A stretch of 64,000 nucleotides of DNA from Misgurnus anguillicaudatus (taxonomy: Eukaryota > Chordata > Actinopteri > Cypriniformes > Cobitidae). Made by a program: the position numbers and the translations under genes. This document shows, piece after piece, positions 36,120-46,442 of the stretch. The notes beneath the pieces are model-generated. The model ran no database searches and was not told the DNA's origin. It was given only the letters and a program-made list of their open reading frames with translations. Location of the stretch: assembly GCF_027580225.2 (NCBI RefSeq), contig NC_073356.2, forward strand, positions 682,001 to 746,000. The letters are read 5' to 3'. The stretch's first letter is position 1; every line of letters begins with the position of its first letter.

Positions 36120-36780
36120 ACAATGTGAATGCCCACATGGAAAATGCATGTGCACGTGTGTATAGTTGTGGCGAATTTTAATCAAGGTCCTCAAGGATGA
36201 TTTCTTTGGGTCTCCTCCATCCAGCAAAGTACGTAATGGAATCCTCAAAATGAGCAACATATTCACACACAGCACTGAAAGTATCTATATCTGGCAATCC
36301 TGTCTCCATTCGAATCACACTTTCACTCATCTGAAATGCTGAATTCCTGTCATGACAGTTACTTGTTTGCCTTTGGAGTTAGTCTTTAAGAAGCTGAATC
36401 TCTGTTATGGAATGCTCTAACTCAATCTCAAGCTGGATTCTTCTTCTTCGTCCAGACTGCAGCTCTTCTTTAGTTGTGCTTCTATTTGGTTGTTCCTCAG
36501 CATTGATAGTGAGGGTTTGATCAGCCGGAGATGGTTCATCATCTTTGTCAGGCATAAATTGTAGCCATTTCCTCCTCTTTATCAATGGGTGGTGGAACAT
36601 TTTTAGGCACATCAGTCCTATCCTGTCTCAGGGAGTATGAATGATCTTTCAAAATTTGTCCAGTGGGAACATCATTTGTGGATATAAACAAAACGGGGAC
36701 ATTTTATCCCCTGCAGGAAAATGACAGCAGATGCGAGAATGGACACTGGGCATCCGGTCAGCTCGTCTAAGGATATATTC
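36120..36780 (-). pseudogene. Decayed THAP-domain transposase
   Basis: Reading right to left, with frame changes: the C-terminal half of a THAP zinc finger (MPSVHSRICCHFPAGDK, Cys and His spaced as in CSxHF), a linker rich in Asp/Glu/Pro, a helical segment RRRRIQLEIELEHSITEIQLLKD (36379-36440), then SVIRMETGLPDIDTFSAVCEYV, similar to the TGLP helix-turn-helix found before the DDE domain of ISL2EU-like transposases, and KIRHNYTHVHMHF. At least two frameshifts separate these pieces, so the gene is dead. The assignment rests on motif order, not on a database match. Confidence 0.55.
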
Positions 36781-38418
36781 AAAATAAGCAGTGTTAGTTT
36801 TATGGAAGTTACACCTTTACAAATTAAAATTACAAAAATCACACAATAAAATATGTGTATTAAATTAGAATGGAGTTTTCAGCATTTACATTAATCTTCT
36901 TCATTGATCCGTCCATGTTTATATAGCACATTCAATATAGTTAACATTTACTACTAAAATAACAAAGATTAATATCATTGTTACCTAATGCCTAACTAGT
37001 GCTGTTTACAAATACAATCATTATTATTAGTGGGTAAAGCAAAGTTGAATAAAAGTCAATAAACCAGGTATTATTTTGAATATTTAAATTAAACACATTT
37101 CTCGACGTAACGTTAGCCTTTAATAAAACTGCAGCGGATCTAATCTATTAAACAGCAAAGTAAACAAGCTTTAAGATATTTTAAGAGAAAGACACAGGTA
37201 TTTTAGCTGTTGATTTTGTTATGAAAAACGTTTATTCTTGCTAACTTAGCCTTTTTAATTCCATCTGACCGTCGAAGTATCATATCATTAGCGTGTTAAG
37301 CAATATGCACCATTAAAGTTTGGTCGTGGCCACATTAAAGGGAAAGTTCGGCCAAAAACGATATTAAACCCATGATTTACTCACCCCAAGCTGTCCGAGT
37401 TGCATATGTCCATCATTTTTCAGACAAACACATTTTCGGATATTTTAGAAAATATTTTAGATCTTTCTGTTGATTAATTCAATTCAATTCAATTTTATTT
37501 ATATAGCGCTTTTCACAACTGTTAATTGTTGCAAAGCAGCTTTACATGAGAAGATGTAGAGGAGAACACAGAAAATCAATAGATAATATAAGAAGTAGAG
37601 ATAGCGGCTAAGGTTAAACAATACAAGCGAGCATATTAAAAATGTAACTTATACAGTAAAGTGCTAAGTTAAGCCAAAGTTGGCTGACTCTCCCTGGGAC
37701 GAAAAAACCCAATGGGAAAAACTCCTAGAAGGACAAAAACCCTTGGGAGAAATTAATATATATTTATATATATGTAGATACGGTAGGGATAGGAGGCGGG
37801 TAAGCGGATTAAACTGGTTTAGCCGGTGGTCGTTGGTCGCGCATCGGCTGGGCATCACGTTGAAGGACAGCCAGTAGATCAGTGGTGCGATGACCTTCAC
37901 AGCAATAGGAACTGGGTCTGTTTGTCTCATTGTCCTCGGGGTCGAGGACGAGACAGGGAGACAAAAACAGAGTTCTATTAGCGTAGGGGCCGTTCGCATG
38001 TCATGCAAGTGTCATACATTATAGTGGTTTAAGTCAGCTCGGTTCCAGACAGGCTAACTATTGCGGCAATAGTATATTACCCATATGAGGTATGTGAGTG
38101 CTTTGTTCTAGACAAAAATAACTACTGTGGGAAAAGTACATTTACTGGACATTTTATGGGAATGCTTTGTTAAAGAAGAATGTCTTAAGTTTAGATTTAA
38201 ATTGATCGACTGTGTCTGATACTCGAACATTATTTGGTAAATCATTCCAGAGCTTAGGGGCCAAGTAGGAAAAGGATCTACCACCTTTAGACACTTTTGA
38301 TATTCTAGGGATAATTAACTCTTTCCCCGCCATTGACGAGATATCTCGTCAATCTGCAATACCGCTATTATCCACCAGGTGTCCGCAACTTATAAAAACC
38401 GGAAGTATTGCCCTAGGG

Positions 38419-39865
38419 CAGTAATTCTCAAAGTGTGGTCCGCGGACCACTGGTGGTCCGCCAAACCCCCCCAGTGGTCCGCTAAAAGATGACCTAAACT
38501 AGGCAAGTGTTTATACCAGGGGTTCTCAAAGTCCGAACTGCGGTCCGGATCCGGACCCGCGTCCACTTCATATTACAAGTGCATTAATTTCTATGTGATT
38601 GCTAAATGTGTGCATTTGCTACTTTAAGAGTATTCCTGGTCCGAAAATAAAACGAGTTATTTAAAAAATTCCTGTGTGACGCTGTAGCCATCACACCCAG
38701 ATATTATGCATAGCTACTTCATGCACTACGGCTTTTGATCAGTAAGTCCATATCAATCTGAAATCACTGTTGGTTTGAGTCGTTTAAAACATGCATTTGA
38801 AAAAGCAACACTCATCAAACATAATCACTAAACATATTCTTTATTATCATGAAAATACCTGAAAACGTTTGAAAAACAGCAATATAAATAATTATTATAT
38901 CCTTAAGACATTTCCTGGAGCTGCGTGTGTCTGGTTCTTCGTTTGCAGCGCATATTGAGTTTCTGCACGAGAGCGCCCCCTGGCGTATGGATGTAGCGTC
39001 ATTTGACCGTCATTCATTGAGACATTGAGAAGCATAGTAAGCATTATTTCTTGTGTTTATGTTTAAAAAATAATTTTTAGTTTAAATGCAAAATACACTT
39101 ATGTTTTTCCCAAACTATTTGTGTTGATTTGTTATATAAACAAATGATTTACATAAAGTTTTTCCGGACCTATGTAAATGATGAGAATTCAGATTTGGAA
39201 CTTTGAATGTAAACTTTGAGTACCCCTGGTTTATACAATTATCACTTATTTAAGTAGATTTTTAATGCACTTGCGAAACTGTGATATCAGTTCTTGCCTT
39301 TCTGTTTTAATAACATAAAAATGGATTGGTTGGCTAAACCAAAGAGGAGTCAAAATAAAAGATCAAGCATCAACTGAAAGCAGCTAAAATCCACAGATCT
39401 ATTAGTTTTGTAATGTACTAGTTTTTGTTCATGTGTAAAATCCCTGTAATTTCAGTGATTTTGGACATTAAGGGGAACATTTTTTTCCAGTATTTTATTG
39501 TTACCATAGCTACAATCATAGACTTCATATACCCACCACCTCAGTTTTAGTATGTTTAATTGCATTTTTTTCTACACATGTGCAGTTTGTTGTTCATATT
39601 AAGCTGCAACTCATTTCACATTTACTGAAATAATGAAATGAAATAAAATTCATATAGCCTAATAATTTCTGAACATAGCATTGCATTTGTTTTTAAAAAA
39701 TTAGTTTTTGACTTGAAACAGTGGCATATTAAACTTAAACTTAGCTTATCCTTCCTATTTTGTTGTTTTTTGGGGGAGTGTTAGAGTGAGATTCTGTTAG
39801 GTGGTCCTCAGAAAAAAATTGGAAGATAAAGTGGTCCTTGGGCTGAAAAAGTTTGAGAAACACTG
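38419..39865. mobile_element. Charlie-like hAT inside element Z
   Basis: Ends CAGTAATTCTCAAAGTGTGG and the complement of CAGTGTTTCTCAAACTTTTT with an exact 8-bp TSD CCCTAGGG (38411-38418, 39866-39873). Subterminal GTGGTCC repeats occur at both ends. No transposase seen. Confidence 0.88.
38517..39228. mobile_element. Innermost hAT of the nest
   Basis: Ends CAGGGGTTCTCAAAGT and the complement of CAGGGGTACTCAAAGT, exact 8-bp TSD GTTTATAC (38509-38516, 39229-39236). It is 712 bp, non-coding. Having nothing inserted in it, it must be the youngest layer of this stack. Confidence 0.9.
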
Positions 39866-42800
39866 CCCTAGGGCAACAGCTGTATGTCCGTGTATGTTTT
39901 AAAGATCGGTCTGCATCTGATCTCTATTAAAAGTCCTTCACAAAAATGGAATTATCTCAGCTTTTTGGTCAAAATTTGGTGTTTTTGATGAAACCTACAC
40001 ATATTTGAGAGGTGATAAAAACAGAACACATGAAGGTAGGATGAAACAGATTTTTTGTTTGAAAGCAGAGGGTCTGTTCTTTTATTTCATATATTGTATG
40101 TTTATATATTTAAAAAGGAGCATTTTCTGAAAGGCATTAAACTTTTGTGAAAATCATGAAAAATACTGGCGGTGAAAGAGTTAAGTGACCAGAATTTTGT
40201 GATCGCAGTTTACGTGATGGATTGTATTCTGATAGTAGTTCTTTAATATACGAGGGCGCTAGGGCATTTAAGGCTTTGTAGGTGATTAGTAATATTTTAA
40301 ATTGTATGCGATATTTAACTGGTAGCCAATGTAAAGATGCCAGAATTGGACTGATGTGGTCATACTTTTTAGATCGAGTAAGCACTCTTGCGGCGGCGTT
40401 TTGAACCAGCTGTAGCTTGTTTACCTGATTTGCATGGCATCCCCCGAGTAACGAGTTACAATAATCTATTCTAGAGGTCATAAAAGCATGGATAAGCTTT
40501 TCTGCATCTGATGCAGACAGCATATGGCGTATTTTTGAGATATTTCTAAGATGGAAGAATGCTGTGCGCTAGACGTTGGAGATATGACTATCAAAAGCTA
40601 GATTGCTGTCGAACATCACGCCTAAATTCTTAGCCGTGGAAGATGGCACCACCGTGCAGCCATCTATGGGCAACTTGTAATCTGACATATTATGTTTGTA
40701 GCGATTCGGTTCAATAATAAGTATCTCTGTCTTATTGGAGTTTAGCATAAGAAAGTTATGTGCCATCCAGTCACTTATATCACTAATGCAGTCTGTTAGC
40801 TTAGAAAACTGGTGGGTTTCGCTGGGATGCGACGAGATGTAAAGCTGGGTATCATCCGCATAGCAGTGAAAACTTATGTTTCCTGATAATGTCTCCTAGA
40901 GGTAACATATATAACGAGAATAGGATAGGGCCTAGAACTGATCCCTGAGGTACGCCTTATTTAACGGGGGAGTGATATGACTCTTCTTCATTTACATAAA
41001 CAAAGTGATATCGATTGGTTAGATACGATCTAAACCAGGCTAACGCCTGACCACTGATGCCAACATAGTTTTCTAGTCTATTGAGTAAGATTCTGTGATC
41101 TATTGTGTCAAAGGCTGCACTAAGGTCTAGTAATATAGGGATTGAGATATCACCACGATCGGATGTTAATAGGAGGTCATTTGTAACTCTAAGCAGCGCT
41201 GTCTCTGTGCTATGGTGGGGCCTGAATCCTGATTGGAACTTTTCATATGTATTATTATTCTCTACGAATGTGCGTAGCTGGCTTGCCACTACTTTTTCTA
41301 AAATGTAATGTTACGGGGTCCAGCCATGGTCCACGACCTTCAAGTCCAAAAAAAGTGCGTCCATCCTTCACAAATTAAATCCAAACGGCTCCAGGATGAT
41401 AAACAAAGGTCTTCTGAGGGTAATCCGTGCGGTGTTGTTGTGGAGGTGTCCATGTTTGAAATTTTGTTAACGTAATTAACTACCCATCTTAGACTCAGGA
41501 GAGAGTATTAGAGTAGTGTACGCACTTTTCTTAGTGACGTATGACAAATTCGGAGGGCGGGGGGACAGAGCAGCAGCAGAGAAACCGCGATGGCGGCGCT
41601 ACCGGAAGGTAGTTAATTACGTAAATAAAAATTTAAATATGGATATTTCTACAACAACACCGCACGGATTACCCTTAGAAGACCTTTGTTTATCAACCTG
41701 GAGCCGTTTAGATTTAATTTGTGAAGGATGGACGCACTTTTTTTGGACTTGAAGGTCGTGGACTATGGCTGGACCCCATAACATTACATTTAATCAACAG
41801 AAAGATCTAAAATATTTTCAAAATTATCCGAAAATGTGTTTGTCTGAAAAACGATGGACATATGCAACTCGGACAGCTTGGTGGTGAGTAAATCATGGGT
41901 TTAATATCGTTTTTTGGCCTAACTATCCCTTTAAGGCAGTAAATACGGTGTTCACATGGAAATCATCGTTGTGTGAGCTTACCTTATGGCACAAACAGTT
42001 CTCCGCTGGGGAACATCGGACGGTAAACGAGCATCTTTCATCGATGACTTGTGGTTGCATCTCCGGACAAAACAAAACATGTCAAACTACAGCCTCTCCA
42101 CAGTACAACAATATTTGGAAAAACTACAATTTGAAAAGACTAAATATATAACGTTATGTATATTAACTGAAAGGTAAACTTCTGAGAACGTGAGGCTGAA
42201 AGGCTAGTGACAGATTTCCTGTCATGATGACTTCTAAACTCCCCGCCAAGGATGTAGTCCTTATTAGCAACTTGTTAGCAACCACTGTTTTTAAGACACA
42301 ATAAAGTTTAAAAAAATCACAAGCAGATTATAACTGGTGTATTTTATGTCATAGAACAAAACTTGAAAATATTTAGAGGCTTTGTTAACCACAGACCTTA
42401 TTTCAGACGATTTAGCAAAAACCCATTCAAAAAACCCATAGACTTCAGGGCGAGGGAACCGGAAGTGCTAAAATGCTAACTCACTTCCGTGTTTTAGCCT
42501 ACAAAGTGACGCCATTACTTCGGCACTCTATTGGAGGTCATTTATAACTCTAAGCAACGCTGTCTCTGTGCTATGGTGGGGCCTGAATCCTGATTGGAAC
42601 TTTTCATATGTACTATTATTTGTCAAGAATGTGCGTAACTGGCTTGCCACTACCTTTTCTAATATTTTCGAAAGAAAAGGGAGATTTGAGATTGGTCTAA
42701 AGTTATTAAGCTCTCCCTGATCATGCTGTGGTTTTTTAATCAGCGGTTTAATTACCTGCTAGTTTGAAAGCTGTTGGAACGTATCCTATTTCTAGCGATG

Positions 42801-42890
42801 AGTTAAAGATATTTAGAACCGGGGTTGACACTACAGGGAATACCTCTTTAAGTAGTTTTGTGGGAACGGGGTCTAATATACAGGACGATG

Positions 42891-43459
42891 TTTATCCATG
42901 AAACCATTATTGTTTACTAGAAAAAGCAAATATGTGCGACAACAGTCCAGTTTACATGACGTGAAACCCTATTACGCTATGGTCATTAGCGCTTAGCTTG
43001 TTTGATAAGTTACACCCACCAGATAGTAAATATGTTGGTTTTTAGATGTTTTAAACGTCTCCTTTAATCAAAATCCGACATTTCCATCATAAATATATGA
43101 CATACATGAAGTTTACATGAAGCAGCTCTCACAATACATTTCTGAACTGGCTTGTGTCCAGGTAAAGAGTTAAAGTTACTTAGCGCAGAGTACACAGTTG
43201 AGGTGCAGGATAAGTCAAATCAAGTTACTGTACCTGTCACGGGCATTTTGGACCATAATCAGGACAGACTCCAGTCAGCACTTTTTAAGAGGATATACCA
43301 ATGATATATTTTTTCTGGTGAAATAAATGTTTATAAATGTATTTTTATTGTGATTAAGTGTTATTCTAAGTTCTTAGATATTTTTGATTGAGGTAAACCC
43401 AATATTTAAGAGTGTACAGGGCATAGAAAATAAACTGTATATAGAATACTAAAATGTAA
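42891..43459. other. Intergenic, no gene seen
   Basis: About 570 AT-rich bases between L2 'A' and an older L2 fragment. Nothing recognised. Confidence 0.35.
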
Positions 43460-44500
43460 TACGAATAAAAATTTCAGGGAAGCAGTAGGACACTGGGCAG
43501 ACCTCGGCTGGGCATCATGATGATGCGAGGGAAGTAGATCAGTGGTGGGACAAACATCACGGCAACTACTGGAACTGAGTCTGTCAGTCTCAATATCCAA
43601 ACCGAGGATGACACAAGGAAACAAAACAAGATCCTATTAGAATAGTAGCCTCAGATATAATGTTAAAGTACAAAAAAATGGAAGTGTGTTTGTGCTCTGT
43701 TCCGGACAATCTAACTACTGGTCTTCAGTTTAGACTTTAACTGATTGAGTGTTCCTGATTCCTGGACATAGGCAGATCATTTCAGAGCTATAGGGACTAT
43801 GTAGGAATAAGATCTACCACCTTTAGATGATTTTGATATTCTAGGGGTTATTAAGAGATCAGAATGTTGTGACCACAAGATACTCCGGACATCCCAACCT
43901 GCAAAAAGTCATTTCAGGGAGGTATCCCGAAGCCCCCCCCCCCTCAAAAAATAAAAATAAAGGAGGACAAGGATATGACATTTCAAGATATAAAAGCATA
44001 ATATTAATTTCTAGAGGTCTATGCAATTATTGGTAACACTTTACTAGGTCTCATTTGTTAACATTAGTTAATGTATTAACTAACATGAACAAACCATGAG
44101 CAGTACATTTGTTACTGTATTTGCTAATCTTTGTTAACGTTAGTTAATAAAAAATACAGCTGTTCATGGATGATCTCTGTCTTACATGCGCTTAATGAGG
44201 CACACTAGCACACACACGCAAGGTCTCCTCCCCCCTCTCTGCCGTGCGCGTGCTACTCTTTCTTGCTCGCTCTAGGTTCCGGGAGATTTTAACTACTTTG
44301 TGGGCATCAGGGAGCCGAAATCAAAATACGGGAGACTCCCGGAACTTCCGGGAGACTTGGGATGTCTGGTACTCCATGGTATGTATTCTGATATTAAATG
44401 AAAGTGCTAAACCATTTGAAGCTTTATAAGTGATTAACAATGTTTTAAATTGTATATGACACTTAATTGGCAGTTTTCGTCTTGCATATGGATTTTTTGT
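43460..44500 (-). mobile_element. Old L2 fragment split by a hAT
   Basis: Diverged L2 3' region: CGGCTGGGCATCATGATGAT and ATCAGTGGTGGGACAAACAT (43500-43560) correspond to the block around 37840-37900 of copy B; GATTGAGTGTTCCTGATTCC and CATTTCAGAGCTATAGGGAC follow. It resumes after the hAT with GTATGTATTCTGATATTAAA (44378) to about 44480. The divergence is clearly higher than in the other L2 copies. Confidence 0.65.
43887..44367. mobile_element. hAT-like element in the old L2 fragment
   Basis: Ends GGACATCCCAA and the complement of AGACATCCCAA, with flanks GATACTCC (43879-43886) and GGTACTCC (44368-44375), a 7-of-8 match to a hAT TSD. The right part repeats CGGGAGACT/CTCCCGGAAG. Inside, 44030-44165 (GTAACACTTTACTAGGTCTC, TTAACATTAGTTAATGTATT) is half of another common fish repeat. 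481 bp, non-coding. Confidence 0.65.
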
Positions 44501-45144
44501 CAATGTCTTTCATTTTTTTCTGGGCTTGAATAGTGTTGGTTGATTAACAGTCTATGGGACAGTCACAAACCTCACGGTTTTCATCAAAAATATCTCAAAA
44601 TGTGTTTCGAAGACGATCGAAAGACTTGTAGGTTGAAATGAAACGGGTACGTGATTCATAGGATTTTTAGTATTTAGAGAACTATCACTTTAACTAACAT
44701 TAACAAAGATAAATAAATGCTGAAAGTTTTTTTCATTTTTAGAATTTATGCAAATCTTAGCATTTCCATTCAGGTTTTTAAAATGCGGATTAAAATACTG
44801 TAGATGGATGAAAACATAACTATAGTTAGTTACTGTTACCTAATGTATTTACGTATGTTAACAAATACAGCTTTATTATAAATAAAACTATATTTTATCT
44901 TCTGCAGTGTTTTGATCCTTTGCCTAGAATTTGTGAAAATAATTTTCTTGTCCTTTTATTCTGCAGCTTCCTGAGGTCTCACCCTTAGATACTTTTCAAA
45001 CACTATTAAAGGAGTTCACATCTGTACGGGACTCATTTGCCTGTTTTTTTTTCACTCCAAGTAATGCATTTCAAATACATTTTATATTTTTTTATTAATG
45101 AAAGGAAATTTGTTCTAAATTAAAGAAATGAATATATTGAACTA
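44501..45144. other. Intergenic, no gene seen
   Basis: AT-rich. A TTAACTAACATTAACAAAG stretch near 44692 echoes the repeat inside the preceding hAT. No supported gene. Confidence 0.35.
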
Positions 45145-45148
45145 TTAA

Positions 45149-46438
45149 AGAACCAGTAAGATGACAATTTTAAGCATCCTATCACTATTTATAAGTCCCG
45201 GACAACAGGTTTTAAATGCATGCAAGGTCAAAAAACACTGTAATTTTCTCAAAATATAAATTTAAAATAACCCCATTTCTCAGAGATCCCCAAACGATTC
45301 GTGTGAAGCCATTCAACGACTCAGCCTGCCTAAACCCCACCTTTCAGTAGCCTACTCTGCTCTGATTGGTCAACTGACAGAGTGTCTTTGCACACAATGC
45401 ACAGATCACAGATCAGTCTCACAGACCACAGATCGGTGGCACAGACCAACAACAGTGCAACATGTATTGACCTCGTGCTAACATGATTTACTGAGAAGAC
45501 ATTGTCAACATCAATACACACCATTCATCATTAATCCAAGCAAGAAAAACGACGATTGAAACTAACATTTTTCACTCATTTAAGCATTTATCTAAACTAA
45601 CCGGGTCATAGCAAAACCGTAAATAAGCATGCGTTAGCCGTTTGCTAACGTGACTCTCTGACAGTAAATTAACAGTTTAAACACACAACATCATTCATCA
45701 TTAATCCAAACAATACAAACGACGATTGAAACTAACAATTTTACACTCATTTAAGCATTTATCTAAACTAACCGGGTCATAGCAAAACTGCTTGCTATCG
45801 TGGCTCTGACAGTATATAAGTTAGAGTTTAAACAACGATATCATTCATCATTAATCCAAGCAATAAAACGACTATAGACATTTTACACTCATTTAAGCAA
45901 GTATGTAGCTATAATCATACTTACAGGTTGTGGTTAGGAGACGCATGTTGTTCCAAATAAAGTGGGTACTGAACCATCTTGCATTGCCAAACGTCTAAAT
46001 CCCTCTGTTAAAAATTAATTTTAACCACTGATTCTTCACAGCCAGACACGTTTAGAATATCCCTCCTTGAAAAAGTCTCCTTTGGTAGTGAAAACAACAA
46101 AAGCTGAAAACAGCGTGAGCTGATGTTTACACTCACACACTAGCTAGCTGTGGGCGGGTCATAGTTTTCGTTTCTCCCGCAGGCAAGGCTGTAGGCGGAG
46201 ATTAGTATCTCATGTGACGTGGATAAGTTTGTGTGACGTGGATAATATCAGGAAGAAGACTCACTCCCTATAACGACTCGTTTCAGCGATTCAGAGTCGA
46301 CTCCCTGCTTTAGAAGCCAATAACTTTATTAATCGTGCACTTTTTGGTTCAACTACTTTACACGTTGTTTACATTGACGCACAGCTACACGACACACTGC
46401 AATAAAGGGTAGTTTCGATTTTGGATCTGTGTGGCTCT
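45149..46438. mobile_element. TTAA-target non-autonomous element, 1.3 kb
   Basis: Ends AGAACCAGTAAGATGAC and the complement of AGAGCCACACAGATCC; only the first few bases match well. TTAA flanks both sides (45145-45148, 46439-46442). The centre holds three tandem units. No transposase; the 64-aa frame at 45330 is not supported. Confidence 0.6.
45522..45905. repeat. Three tandem units of 150-170 bp
   Basis: CATTCATCATTAATCCAA at 45522, 45692 and 45842, each followed by ACGACGATTG or a variant and CACTCATTTAAGCA. The first two also share ATCTAAACTAACCGGGTCAT. The spacings are 170 and 150. Confidence 0.9.
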
Positions 46439-46442
46439 TTAA

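Larger units (their letters stand above)
38319..40180. mobile_element. TTAA-target element 'Z' (piggyBac/Kolobok type)
   Basis: Ends CTCTTTCCCCGCCA and the complement of CTCTTTCACCGCCA at a duplicated TTAA (38315-38318 and 40181-40184). The L2 sequence is continuous across it (GATAA|TTAA|G.GACCAG). It contains two nested hATs; without them it is about 400 bp and non-coding. Confidence 0.85.
37477..41300 (-). mobile_element. L2-type LINE 'B' inside element Y
   Basis: The 3' tail is at 37477 (ATTCAATTCAATTCAATTTT) and the 5' truncation at 41300. The - strand encodes [21 protein letters not shown] and [17 protein letters not shown] (40957-41289), NSNKTEILIIEPNRYK (40569-40766), and LIHAFMTSRIDYCNSLLGG plus HWLPVKYRIQFKILL (40137-40523). 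Frames are broken between these. It is interrupted at a TTAA site (38315) by another transposon. It lacks the minisatellite block of copies A and C. Confidence 0.88.
37339..41930. mobile_element. TTAA-flanked hairpin element 'Y', split by L2 'B'
   Basis: Ends AGGGAAAGTTCGGCC and the complement of AGGGATAGTTAGGCC, flanked by TTAA (37335-37338 and 41931-41934). Without the L2 it is about 770 bp and nearly a perfect palindrome: the arm 41301-41485 (GGTCCAGCCATGGTCCACGA) mirrors 41604-41790, with the loop around 41545. Non-coding; the 78-aa frame at 41516 is part of the hairpin. Confidence 0.85.
34677..42528 (-). mobile_element. THAP/DDE transposon remnant (ISL2EU-like), host of further insertions
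   Basis: TIRs GAGTGCCGAAGTCATGACGT (left) and the complement of GAGTGCCGAAGTAATGGCGT (right), both continuing CACTTTGTAGGC, flanked by TA at 34675-34676 and 42529-42530. The interior carries a decayed THAP plus helix-turn-helix transposase on the - strand. A TA duplication with this protein type fits ISL2EU-like Harbinger relatives; the family name is inference. The DDE catalytic part was not found. The element is 7.85 kb as it stands, about 3.2 kb without the nested Y element. Confidence 0.75.
31999..42890 (-). mobile_element. L2-type LINE 'A', outermost host of a seven-level nest
   Basis: The L2 3' tail is at 31999. The body runs leftward-reading to 34674 and resumes at 42531 through 42890, where the 5' truncation lies. 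The - strand encodes [25 protein letters not shown] with the YADD catalytic box and NSNKTKILIIEPN (33979-34413). It differs from the other L2 copies here by a block with a 128-bp minisatellite in the 3' region (about 32690-33470). The break at 34675/42530 is a clean transposon insertion in the RT (the TTAATA / GGAGGTC context is continuous in the related copy at 41160). Confidence 0.85.
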
